64,000 nt of DNA, from assembly GCA_019828595.1 (NCBI GenBank), contig JAHQRK010000020.1, forward strand, positions 930,001-994,000. The letters are read 5' to 3'. The translations under genes and the position numbers were made by a program. How positions within the stretch are numbered: position 1 is the first letter of the stretch; each line of letters opens with the position of its first letter. This stretch comes from Aphanomyces cochlioides. Its lineage: Eukaryota > Oomycota > Saprolegniomycetes > Saprolegniales > Verrucalvaceae. Of the stretch, positions 42,535-53,170 are shown in pieces. The notes below the pieces were generated by a model that was not told where the DNA came from, did no database searches, and saw nothing but the letters and a program-made list of their open reading frames with translations.

Positions 42535-45500
42535 ATGGAAACCGGCGCTCGTGTGTGGATTCATGACACGGAAGAGATCTGGCAAGCAGGAATCATTGAA
42601 GAATGCAATGAGAGCGACGCGAATGTCCGCGTTCGCGTCGAGGATGGCTCGATTGTCTCGAGTCTTGCGGGTATGTCGTCTGGTGCGTTTTCGCGCCTTT
42701 CTCAATGGACATGAGCTCACGATGTGCTTTGTAGGCAATGTGTACCTTCGCAACGACCACGACGACTTTACAGATGTGCCCAACTTGATCTCACTGCAAT
42801 ATCTCCATGAACCAGAACTCCTTCATGCTGTCTGCAATCGATACGAACATGACCTTATTTACACATATGTGGGCGAGATTATCCTCGCGCTCAACCCCTT
42901 TCAACGACTCAATATTTATTCCTCCAACCATGTCCAGCAATATGCCGCTGCGGCCGATGCATCCGAGATCGACATGAGTCTTCCACCACACGTTTTTGCG
43001 ATTGCAGCAAACGCGTACAAGAGCCTATGCGAAGACAAGAAAGACCAATCGATCTTGGTTAGTGGCGAAAGTGGCGCTGGCAAGACTGAAAACACAAAGT
43101 TTCTCATGCAATATCTTACACAAGTCGGCGCTCTTGACGCCGAGACAGCTGCCGCAGCAACTTCACCACCGAAACCAAACAAACGATCGAAGTCCAAGGC
43201 GACGGCATCCACTGCACAGATACAGACACAAATTCTTCAAACAAATCCCATCCTCGAAGCATTCGGCAATGCCCGGACAGTACGAAACGACAACAGTAGT
43301 CGCTTTGGCAAGTTTATCGAGCTACAATTTGGCTCGCATCACAAGATTATCGGCGCTAAGCTCAGCGTGTACCTCCTCGAGAAGATCCGCGTGAGTCATC
43401 AGTCCCAAGATGAGCGCAACTTTCACATCTTTTACGAGCTCTGCGCAGGCGCCGATGACGATCTCGCCGCGGAACTGTCTCTCTCCGATGCTGAAGACTT
43501 TGATCTGCTCAACGAATCGGGCTGCTATACGCGACGAGATGGAGTTGATGATGCCGACCAGTTCCAGCTCACATCACAGGCTTTCACTGATATGGGTATT
43601 CCTGAAGACGAACAACGAAGCATCTACGGCATTGTCGCGGCGCTTCTCCATCTCGGCAACGTCTCTTTTTGCGCCAAGATGTGCCAAGCGACGAACATGG
43701 ACCAAGCTTGCGTCGAAGATGAAAAGCCACTCGATTTGGCAGCCTCATTGCTTGGTGTGTCGTCTGCAGAACTCACTCGGGCGCTCATGACGCGACACGT
43801 CGCTACAACCAAGGACAAGATCGAAGTCAAGCTGACAGCAGCCCAAGCCAGTGAAGCCAAGCAGTCGCTCACACAAAGCCTGTACGGTGGGCTGTTCAAG
43901 TGGATTGTCAATCGGCTGAGTATGATCATTCGTCACGACAGCGCTTCAGTCAACACGGTTGGCATCTTGGATATCTTTGGCTTTGAAAACTTGACAACCA
44001 ACGGATTTGAGCAATTGTGCATCAACTACGCCAATGAACGGCTGCAAGCCCAATTCAATGAGCTTGTCTTTGCCAAGGAACAGCGCATGTATGAATCCGA
44101 AGGCATCGAATGGAAATACATTGAATATCCTGACAATGCTCCGTGCTTGCAACTGCTAGAAGATCGTCCCCATGGCATGTGGTGCCTCCTCGATGAAGAA
44201 GGCATGCTCCCCAAGGGCTCCAACGAAGGTTGGATATCTAAGTTGTATGCAGTGTTCCTCGACGACGACAGTGCGTCCAGCCTCGATTTTAAGCAAACTC
44301 GTCTTCGTCGACAGTCGGAACCCGTGCCAAAGACTCATGCGCCGCCGCAATTAACGACGCAAAGCAGCAAACCCTTTCGACCATTCTACGCCACCAACGG
44401 CCAACGCGTCGAATTTCAATTTGTGATTGGGCACTTTGCAGGCCGCGTCATGTACGAAAATGACGCGTTCCTCCAGAAGAATCAAGACGCTTTGCCCCCT
44501 GAAGCCATTGACTTGTGTGGATCGTCGTCGAACCCCATCGTCCAAGCCCTGTTGCAAGCTGCTCCTGTCAATAACAAGGCCAAGAAAGCAGCTGCTAAGC
44601 CACTTGTGAGACAACCTTCAAACTTGCGCAGCTCGAGTGTGTCCGCACAATTCAAGTCGCAACTAGACGACCTCATCCAAGTCATTGGACGCACACAAGC
44701 GAGATACATACGATGCATCAAATCCAATGAAAAGGGCCAGCCACGTCTTCTCAATAAGCCGCGCGTCGTCCAGCAACTTCGATCTGGTGGTGTCCTCGAA
44801 GCTGTGCGCATAGCCCGTGCTGGCTACGCAGTGCGAGTTGACCATTTGAGCTTCATGGACGCATTTGGCTTTTTCAACCGCCGAAAGTCCAACGTCAAGA
44901 AAGACACCAAGGGTCAATGCGAACAAACGGTTGCAGCTGTCATGCTTCAGTTCTACGCCCATGACGCAACCATTGTGGCAATTGCAACGCAAGTCTTGAA
45001 AGCACCCAAGTTTGATCGTGTGGAGTTTCAAGAAGCTTGCGGTCATGCCGGGTTCCAAATTGGTAACTCGAAGATCTTCTTCCGCAAAGATGTGTACAAT
45101 GACATGCGTCGATTCCGCCGTCAGACTTTGGCACGCCATGCGACGACTATTCAACGTCATCTCCGTGGCTTTGTTGCCCGTGTTATTGTTGCCCGTACGA
45201 AGGCAGCTGTGACGGCACTACAAGCTTGGATGCGTGCTTGCTTGGCTTACCGCGCGATGCGACGACGCGCTGCCACGACAATTCAAGCATGGGGACGACG
45301 CCTTGTTGCTCAGACCAAGCTGCAAAAAGCTCGTCGTGCCACTCAACAGCTCCAAAGATGGTTGCGTGATCGCACATGGAAGAGAAAGCTCTCGAAGAAG
45401 GTGGCCTTGCGCAAACCAAAGCTGCCGCCAACGCCGCCACCGTCTCCTCCAGCTTCGTTGCTACCTGTCAAGTCCAAGTCGAGCCCCCAGAAGCGCCAAG

Positions 45501-46657
45501 TACAGCCAGTGCAAGTAGTCGTTGTCGCCGAACCTGTGGCGGAACCAGTGGTGGCTCCACCTCCAAGCCCTCCACCAACTGTGGTCACTCCAGTCGTCCA
45601 GCTTGGAAAAGCTCCGAAGTCTTCGACTCCACCACCATCTGCACATACGTCTACACCCCCCGTTGACCCTGCTGCACTTCGTCAAGTGGACTCGCTCGTC
45701 GTATCGCTCTCTGTTGAAAACGCTCAACTTAAGCAGCGCCTCGAAGCGCTCCAAAAGGAAAAGAAACTGGCGAGCGAGGCCCCAGCTCTCCCTGAAACCA
45801 ACCCGTCGCTTGAATTTGCCCACCATCAATTGCGCACGTTGTCGACTCAGTTGGCTCAACTCCAGATGCAATGCGCCATGTTGGAAGAAGTCGACCAAGA
45901 AGAAGCCACGTCTGTGGATTTGGACATTCCGCAGCCAACTTCTTTGGTCGAGGCACAAAACCATCTCCACTCGCTGCTTCACAAGGTCAAACTGGCTAAG
46001 CAACACCTCGAAGAGCTCGAAGTGCAGCAGCTACATCTCGCCAAGGCCAGGGCTGAAGAAGCGCAGGCACTTGCTTTGCTTGAGGCCATCACACCAGTTG
46101 TGACCACTGTCCGCAACGTTGCCTCGTATGTTCCTGTGGTGTCGTACGTCGTAGCCCGCGTCGAAGCCAAAACGCATGTTTCTCCCCAGACTTGGTGCAT
46201 GCTGCTGCAGACGTCACAGTCAGTGGTGAAGTCGATGGCGTCCATGGCCTCCCAAATGCTCACGAGGAAATCTCCAGCTGCATTGCCTCCACCAGTGGAT
46301 GAAATGGAACGTTCACCGATGGTGGTCAAGCTGAAGCAAAAAGTCGACGCTTTGATGGAACTCCACGTTGATCAAGCGATCGAAATCAAGGAGCTCAAGG
46401 CTCAGCTTCAAGAGAGTATGATACGCCACCAGTCGATGCAGATGACGTTTCTCGAAGACAAACTCACACATCGGATGCATGACATGCGAGCGCATGATGA
46501 CGACAAGATGAAACGCATGGAGGAAGAACTCGCATACACCACAGCTTGCGTCAACCAACTGGCGAATGCCATTGTGCGAGGACCGCTCAAGGACAAGCAC
46601 CACCATCTCGACAGCTTTGATCTGCATGAACCGATCGTGTATCATCATCCAAGATAA
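42535..46657 (+). CDS. Myosin heavy chain with IQ motifs and coiled-coil tail
   Basis: Two exons (42535-42670, 42735-46657; 64-bp intron, phase 1) give 1352 residues. The short first exon completes the N-terminal SH3-like subdomain (GARVWIHDTEEIWQAG). Motor landmarks are the P-loop GESGAGKT (near residue 155), switch I NDNSSRFGKF (near 230) and switch II DIFGFE (near 457). Three or four IQ motifs follow at about 840-920, beginning RHATTIQRHLRGFVARV, then a Pro/Ser-rich linker and coiled-coil segments with a tail like that of the protein at 39663. It is an actin-based ATP-driven motor, probably for transport. The oomycete class cannot be assigned by eye. Confidence 0.96.
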
Positions 46658-46751
46658 GCTTGCATGTGTACAGAAATCATTTATTATTAGCAAGTCAGAT
46701 AGACTAAATAGAACCAAGATGGGATTGTAACTTTGTCTTGTTTTGGAGACT

Positions 46752-48041
46752 TCATATCGACTCTGCAGCGGCAACTTCGTGAGGAGGCGAATGGCTTCGA
46801 ACGTTGTCGTAGGGGGAAGTGGGGTAGTTGATGTTGTTGGTGTTGAATGCCATGTTGTCCTTCCCAAAGTAGTTGTACACTTGAGCAATCAATGAACGAG
46901 CGTTGGAAGTCGGGACGTCAGCATCTCCAGGCCAAAACATTGTTCCCCCCAAGTTGTACTTCTTGATATAGTCCAGCTTTTGAGCCAAACTCTTGGGCCC
47001 TTCGTACGAGATGAGCATCTTGGCATTTGGGTCGTAGCTGTACGTCGCACCAAGCTTCGCGTCGTAAAACTCGGTCGCACCAGCTTGGGGCAACGCCTTG
47101 TAGTCCCAAACACCAGCACCATCAGACCCAGAGACCCACGAACCCTTGGTCGGAGGAGTAAAGCTGCTGTACAGGCCAGCCGTGTTTTCAAACGATCGAC
47201 CGTTCGCTGGAATTCCCAAGACGATCTTGTTGCTCGGACAACCACCTTTGATGTAATCTTGGACGGCAGTGTGGGCAGAATACTTGAGACCAGCAGGATG
47301 GTTGGGGTCTTCGTACAGGTTGGCTTGGTGGTCGGTGTACTGACTCCAACTGCCAGCCATGTCGTATGCCATGATATTGATGTGATCCACAAGACTGGAA
47401 ATTGCCGGAAAATCCCAGTGGCTGTATTTGTCATAGCCAACTGGAGCAGCTACACTCAGTTCAGCCTGGAAGGGAAGGGTCTTGAACTCTTCACGAATTT
47501 CTCGTAATAAAAGCACATAGTTGGCGATATCATCAGGGCTGTGTGGAACATTGTCACCGCCTTCCACTGGGTATTCCCAATCAATGTCAATGAAATCCAG
47601 CCCCAAATCCGCCATGAGTTTCACAGCACTCTTGGCAAACCTTTGCCGGCTTGCTTCAGAGCTGGCAATGCCGCTGAATGGTGTGCTCAACGTCCAGCCA
47701 CCAATGGACAATCCAAACTTGGTGCCTCGGTTTTGTAGTTTTTGCGTAAATCCATGACCAAGGTTGCCATACGAGTTGTGTCCTTTATCTTGCCATGAGT
47801 CACCATGGTCAGGCCATCGCTTCTCAAGTGCTGCCCAACTGTCAAAGATTGTCACCGTGCCGTCCGCTGTTGGTTTGCCAAACGCATAGTTGACATGAGT
47901 GATCTTGGACCAGTCCAAGTCGAAGATGGCAAAGTTGCGAGCGTAGATTGCCCACTCCATGAAGTACACGACATTCTTGTAGCCAGTAGCTTCAGTTTGC
48001 GCTGTCGTAGCCGAGGTAGGAGCCTCACAAGTCTCGTCCAT
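46752..48041 (-). CDS. GH18 chitinase lacking signal peptide and C-terminal domain
   Basis: From the Met at 48041, 429 residues (frame open to 48056, preceded by a stop). The GH18 core is close to the chitinase at 33150 and keeps LSIGGWTL and LDFIDIDWEYP, so it should be catalytically competent. There is no signal peptide: the N-terminus is an acidic, Thr-rich segment directly before GYKNVVYFMEW. The C-terminus ends soon after SPYDNVRS without linker or Cys-rich domain. A missing 5' exon is possible, because TAG stands just before the open frame as a potential acceptor. The gene is tail to tail with the myosin. Confidence 0.88.
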   Translation of the reverse strand: MDETCEAPTSATTAQTEATGYKNVVYFMEWAIYARNFAIFDLDWSKITHVNYAFGKPTADGTVTIFDSWAALEKRWPDHGDSWQDKGHNSYGNLGHGFTQKLQNRGTKFGLSIGGWTLSTPFSGIASSEASRQRFAKSAVKLMADLGLDFIDIDWEYPVEGGDNVPHSPDDIANYVLLLREIREEFKTLPFQAELSVAAPVGYDKYSHWDFPAISSLVDHINIMAYDMAGSWSQYTDHQANLYEDPNHPAGLKYSAHTAVQDYIKGGCPSNKIVLGIPANGRSFENTAGLYSSFTPPTKGSWVSGSDGAGVWDYKALPQAGATEFYDAKLGATYSYDPNAKMLISYEGPKSLAQKLDYIKKYNLGGTMFWPGDADVPTSNARSLIAQVYNYFGKDNMAFNTNNINYPTSPYDNVRSHSPPHEVAAAESI

Positions 48042-48070
48042 TCTCTCCCCCGTCAACTATCGCTTGAAGT

Positions 48071-48111
48071 CTTTCGCTCAAAGTTTTTCGGATGTAAACT
48101 TTGGGCGAAAG
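48071..48111. repeat. Hairpin upstream of the signal-less chitinase
   Basis: A 16-bp stem with one mismatch (CTTTCGCTCAAAGTTT and AAACTTTGGGCGAAAG) around a 9-nt loop, 30 bp upstream of the Met at 48041. Confidence 0.8.
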
Positions 48112-48494
48112 CGTACTGTAATTCAGCCAATGAGAGCACTGTATTCATACTGTATCACCTATTTTTAGTACACCGTAGGGTTGACTTTCCCGTCCACACT
48201 TCTTTATGTACTTCGTGCCCGAAGTCAGCGGCACTGAGGGAGCTCTTGGTCGTCACAGAGCAAGGCCAGCTCTAGCTAAAGCCCTGAACTTAGCCCTATG
48301 GCTGTGGTCCCGCTAGTGTGATCCAAAGACGCGTAATTGTGGCGATTGATGTTCTTCATGTAGTTGACGACAATCCATGGAGACTTTTATCCGGAACTCT
48401 TCAATTTGAAGTGAAGTTGAAAGGCATTTGCCTTTTCGACGAGGTGATCGACATCGTGGACCAACAACGTTGCTTTTTGCGGTGATAGATCAAC
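48112..48494. other. Divergent intergenic region between two GH18 genes
   Basis: About 380 bp between two divergently transcribed GH18 genes. It probably contains both promoters. A TTTATCCGGAA motif lies near 48387. No gene is supported. Confidence 0.5.
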
Positions 48495-49790
48495 ATGACG
48501 CTGTCCGTAGCTACCATTACTACTGTTGTATCTGCTGCTCTATGTACATTGAGCGGAAACTCACTCGTCGAAGGGCTGAACAATTCTTCTATGGAAGCTC
48601 CTCGCCATTTGACGACCGTCGACTCCAAGTTCACGCACACGCTCGTGGGCTACTGGCACGACTTTGACAATCCCTCAGGCAAATCGTATCCTCTCAGCCA
48701 CATCAGCAAAGACTGGGATGTCATTATCGTCGCGTTTGCTACCAACGAAGGCAATGGCAATGTCGGCTTTGAGCTGGATCCTGCTGCTGGCTCGGAAGAT
48801 CAATTCATTGCCAACATCAAGAGTCTTCAAGCTGCTGGAAAGACAATTGCTCTCTCCTTGGGAGGTCAAGATGGCTCTGTTACTTTGAACGATGCAACGG
48901 AAACCACCAACTTTGTCAATAGCGTCTACGGATTGATCACGAAATATGGTTTCAATGGCATCGACTTGGATTTGGAGAACGGCATCTCTCAAGGCCTTCC
49001 AATTATCAACAACTTGATCTCTGCCGTCAAACAATTGCGCCAAAAGGTCGGACCGTCGTTCTACCTCAGCATGGCTCCAGAGCACCCTTATGTCCAAGGA
49101 GGATATGTTTCATTTGGCGGTACTTGGGGGGCATATTTGCCCATTATTGGCGGCCTTAGAGACGAACTGACCCAAGTCCACGTTCAGTACTACAACAACG
49201 GAGGCTTCACTTACACGGATGGTCGCATTGTGAACGAAGGCACAGTCGATTGTTTGGTTGGAGGCAGTGTGATGCTCATTGAAGGATTCAGAACCAACTA
49301 CGGTACAGGATGGGAATTCAAAGGATTACGTCCCGACCAAGTGTCCTTTGGTGTGCCTTCAGGACCTTCTTCGGCTATGCGTGGTCAAGCAACACCTGAA
49401 GTTGTTCGTCGGGCGTTGACTTGCCTGGTTCAAGGCGTGGGCTGCGATCGAATTAAGCCACCATCATTGTACTCAACCTTTCGTGGAATTATGGCGTGGT
49501 CGATTCATTGGGATAGCCATGATGGTTTTGTCTTCTCAAGAAGTGCTCGATCTGTGTTGGACAAGCTGCCTGTAGTGCATTACGAGTCGTCGCGACGTGT
49601 ACATATTACAGCAAGGCCCACCACGCCTTCCCCCGAGCGAGCTACGTCGCCTGCGGCCCCACAAGCCACTTCCAAGCTATGTGGCGACAACCACCACATT
49701 TGCTATTGGCCATTTCTAAAGCGAGCATTGCCATTCTCCAAAGCAGATTGTGCAAAGTTCCCATCGGATGTATTCGTGTGGTGCCCGTAG
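48495..49790 (+). CDS. Divergent secreted GH18 protein with Cys-rich C-terminal domain
   Basis: A single-exon 431-residue protein. The N-terminal hydrophobic stretch (LSVATITTVVSAALCTLSG) fits a signal peptide. The GH18 core differs from the two chitinases: LVGYWHDFDNP at the start, SLGGQDG, and the catalytic motif FNGIDLDLEN near residue 155, where the first Asp of the usual DxxDxDxE pattern is Asn but the catalytic Glu is kept. This is the bacterial/fungal single-domain type. After a Thr/Pro/Ala linker comes a Cys-rich module (LCGDNHHICYWPF...DCAKF...VWCP), equivalent to that of the chitinase at 33150. Likely an extracellular chitinase or related glucosaminidase. Confidence 0.92.
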   Translation: MTLSVATITTVVSAALCTLSGNSLVEGLNNSSMEAPRHLTTVDSKFTHTLVGYWHDFDNPSGKSYPLSHISKDWDVIIVAFATNEGNGNVGFELDPAAGSEDQFIANIKSLQAAGKTIALSLGGQDGSVTLNDATETTNFVNSVYGLITKYGFNGIDLDLENGISQGLPIINNLISAVKQLRQKVGPSFYLSMAPEHPYVQGGYVSFGGTWGAYLPIIGGLRDELTQVHVQYYNNGGFTYTDGRIVNEGTVDCLVGGSVMLIEGFRTNYGTGWEFKGLRPDQVSFGVPSGPSSAMRGQATPEVVRRALTCLVQGVGCDRIKPPSLYSTFRGIMAWSIHWDSHDGFVFSRSARSVLDKLPVVHYESSRRVHITARPTTPSPERATSPAAPQATSKLCGDNHHICYWPFLKRALPFSKADCAKFPSDVFVWCP

Positions 49791-50220
49791 TAGCAACGAC
49801 AGTCAGGTCTCATCTTTGTCTCAACTTTCAATTTGACGAAAATACCATTAGTAGTTCATAAAGTTGCGTTAACGTTCATATTGCTTGTCTACTTTTTGGC
49901 ATTGGACATTCTTGGGGCAAATTTATGGACCAAACAAATTGTGATCCAAACTTGGCGCAATCGCTCTGCGAATATGGAAGAACTTGTTGCGTCAGTGGCC
50001 AGAAGCAGACGTTGTGGTTTCCATTGCATTGGTCTGCACCACTGGGCGTTGGAGTAACGGGGGCAGTCGTGGGATTTGTTGGTGGGAAAGTTGGAGACGA
50101 CGTCCGTGGTGTCGAGGATGGTTGTGAAGTCGTCGGGGTAGTTGGCGACGTTGTTGGAGTAGATGACGTGGTTGGAGCTGTCGAACCGCTTCGAATGTTA
50201 TCATAGGGGGAAGTGGGGTA

Positions 50221-50952
50221 CAGGGAGCGACGTTGAATAACAGCGTGGCATAATTAAATTTGAATTGACCAATCATAGATCTTTATTTCTGATAACAAAA
50301 TTTTATTGGCTAAATTTTTCGCGGCACAATTTCCCATTCTTTTGAATTTGACAACCGCGAAAATTGATAGCCTCGGATGAATGCTACCAAAACTCGACGT
50401 GCCAGACCTACCGTGGCTGAGAAGTTGCGCGCTGTTTCCATCGCTGAAAGCACACCTGTTCGCGAAGCCGCAAGAATTACCAGGTGGAACGAGAGTTCCC
50501 TGCGAGAATGGATTCGTGACACTGACAAGTTGAAAAATTTCAAGGGCTCAAAGGCACGAAAGAAGAATACTGGCAACTGTGGGGCCAAGCCAATCATCCC
50601 TGACAGCTACGAACTTGCAATTTATGTCCGCGACTTAAGACGTGAAGAGAAGGCCGTGACGACCGCTCACCTTGAATGGATGCACGAATTCTCCTTCTTG
50701 AAGTTCTGCATGATTTAAATATGCTACCTTTAATACCTTGTGACCTTTGTTAACTGTTTCGTTGTGTCGAGAATCATCTATGTGAATTTACTCTTATCAA
50801 CAAATAAACTGCTATAATTTACAATTTGTCAATGAACTAGCTGTCGTATTTTTATTCAAGGGTTTGATTAGCTCGATATGATTGGCCATATAAGTCCAAT
50901 TTCGTGGCCAATCAAAAAGCTCATACGCGCTGTTATTCAACGTCGCTCCCTG
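50221..50952. mobile_element. pogo/Tc1-superfamily element, 732 bp, deletion derivative
   Basis: 25-bp perfect terminal inverted repeats start CAGGGAGCGACGTTGAATAA and are flanked by TA (50219-50220 and 50953-50954). It interrupts the chitinase relic at a TA that is intact in the parental gene at 46752. It carries only a truncated transposase start. Confidence 0.93.
50377..50718 (+). pseudogene. Truncated pogo-like transposase (N-terminal HTH only)
   Basis: 113 residues with an Arg-rich start and a helix-turn-helix (VREAARITRWNESSLREWI), followed by the beginning of a second DNA-binding region (YELAIYVRDLRREEKAVTTAHL), as in CENP-B/pogo-type transposases. The DDE catalytic domain is absent; only about 230 bp remain before the right TIR. 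It can bind at most. Confidence 0.7.
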
Positions 50953-51017
50953 TAGTTGATGTTGTTGGTGTTGAATGCCATGTTGTCCTTCCCAAAGTAG
51001 TTGTACACTTGAGCAAT

Positions 51018-51493
51018 TGTACGGTTTCCCTGAAACCACCGCGTTTCGTCAACTCAAACACACAGATAGGGGAGTGCCGCCTCCTGTGAATATGCACTTG
51101 ATTGGCTTGCGCAGTAGCTAGCAAAACACAAACTGAGACTAAGATCTAAATCTCATCTTCTCTTCCTTGACTTGTTGAACTCTTGAATGTCTTCTCACCG
51201 ACCGTACGGCAGTCTTCCGGCTGAGCCTTGGTCGTTGAGTCTTGGTCTTGATCTTGAAGTGACTTCAACGTGCAATTCACTGGCGGCAGACACTCGGCTG
51301 TTCAAAGAACAAGCCTGTGACGTGGCGGAGCATGGCTTAACCACGCCACCGCACACAGCACACCCCCAAGCCATGCTCCGCTAGGAAGCATGCTTGGTTG
51401 AAACCATGAGCTACTTCCCCATGGCAGCCTCAAGGTCTTCTCGCGCTTTCTTGGACTTGATCGCTTTACATACGCTCGCACCACTGCAGGACA
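51018..51493. other. Intergenic, nothing recognised
   Basis: About 475 bp between the chitinase relic and the chromovirus fragment. I looked for the missing C-terminal half of the SET domain here on both strands and did not find it. Confidence 0.45.
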
Positions 51494-53170
51494 TTAGCGC
51501 ATCAACTTGCTGAGCAGCTCCCATGAGGCTTCGATGTCTTCAAGGCCTTCCCAGCGTACAAGCAGGGCATACTCGCCAGCGTCTCGATCGATCTTGTGCT
51601 GCAGAATAGCGCTAACCTTCAATAGAATACCTTGTTCTGAGATGTGCTCGAGTATTTCTTCCGTGACTTGGAAGCTCTCTTCAGCATACAGCTTGATCCT
51701 TGACAGATGAGCTTGACGTCGCTCCTTCGTGAGTAGATGTTCGATTTCGACTGAGTACTCGCCAACTTCTGTCACTCGATAGGGTCCAAGCCATGTCACG
51801 AGAAGCTTCGGATGATGATTCTCGTCGACTCTTGACCATAGCACGTAGTCTCCTTCGCACACATTGCAGGCTTCAGCGTTCGCAGTCGCAGCCGTTGCTC
51901 TTTGTGCACGTGTTTCGTTCTTCTGGAGGACTTGCTTGTGCATCGCTTGTAGATTCAGTCGCAGTTCTTCGAGGCTGCTTCGGACATCGACGCTGGATAG
52001 CTCGACGTCACGAAGTCCTTCATCGAGACCTAGTACAATCACATCCAAAGGTGTAGTGGGTTCCAATCCTGTAAAGAGCTCCATAGGCGACTTGTTTGCG
52101 AGGGATGGCACTGGCGTCTGGTTGAGATTCGCTTGCACCACCGGTAGTAGATAGTCCCATTGATGGTCGGCCAAACGGAATTCGCGCAGCATCACTCGCA
52201 TGACTTGTAGTATGTCGCGGTTCATTCGCTCGACTGTTCCGTTGCGCCAGGGACAATACGCTAGAGTGAAATCATAATGAACCTTGAACTTGTGGGCCAG
52301 TGCTTTCACAGCCACGTTCTTGAAATGGGTTCCTTGATCGCTGATCCACACTCTTGGCATTCCGAATCGCTTCGCCCAGTTCACAATCGCATCAACGCAC
52401 ACTTGACTTGTAGGCGCATCGCATGCAACGAGTTTGCAAAAGTGTGTCAAGTCGTCCTTGAGTACCAACACGTACTTCGCTCCGCCTAAAAAATTTCCCA
52501 TAAAGAGATAGTCAGAATGTAGTCCTTCGTTTCTTCGCTTCGCGTGCCAAAGCGGTGCATACGGTCTGTGCACCACTCTCCCCCCTTTCACATGAGGACA
52601 TAAAAGGCATCCAGCGATAAACGTTCCAGCTAGGTCTTGCAGCCGCTCGATCCAAAATAATCGCTTGAGATGGTTGACCAGCACGGCTTGTCCACGATGA
52701 CCCATGCTTCCACAGTGTGCCACCACCAAAATGCGCTGAATCAATTCTTCGGCCGCTGCTCTTATCCAAATTCGGCCCTCGACAACCCATGGTTGGTCGT
52801 CAGAGGTCCGTAGCGCACGCGTCGGTCTTGCTGCTGCAAGTAGCTCTTGAGCTTGGATAATGTCTTCAATACATGGCCAAACAAACTTCTCGTCATCGAG
52901 CGGTCGCAAAACATTTCGCTTCGGCACTGGTCTTGGACTCTTGTTCTTCCGTTTCTTCGTCCATCTAGCTGCCGTGACCTTCTGGGTCGCCTTGCCTATA
53001 GCCGTCTGACCCCATCGACTCATCATGTCCGCCCATAGGTTGTGGATGCCGTCGATGTGCTCGATTGTATAACGATAGCCGCCAATGATTCCAGCCCAAC
53101 GCATGAGCTTTCCTCGCGTGTGTTCAGGCCATTCCTTACCGGGAGCAAAAATGTGGATAGAGATTGTCAT
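51494..53170 (-). mobile_element. Ty3/Gypsy chromovirus fragment (3' half of pol)
   Basis: Only the end of RNase H, the integrase and the C-terminal chromodomain are present, all in frame. No protease, reverse transcriptase, gag or LTR was recognised nearby. The chromodomain normally steers integration to methylated histone marks. Confidence 0.85.

Larger units (their letters stand above)
49930..51017 (-). pseudogene. 3' relic of a GH18 chitinase, split by a pogo-like element
   Basis: Read right to left, 51017-50953 matches the end of the chitinase core (AQVYNYFGKDNMAFNTNN). After the insertion, 50220-49930 continues with SPYDNIRS, a Thr/Pro-rich linker and a Cys-rich domain (QCNGNHNVCFWP, SDCAKF, QFVW). 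The nucleotide match to the 3' end of the gene at 46752 is nearly exact up to 51017. The linker and Cys-rich domain are exactly the parts missing from that gene. The final Cys-Pro and stop are altered, so the relic is degenerate. Confidence 0.88.

Noticed and set aside
45461..46006. 181-codon minus-strand frame inside the myosin tail
   Set aside because: It lies opposite a highly supported myosin frame and shows no domain of its own.
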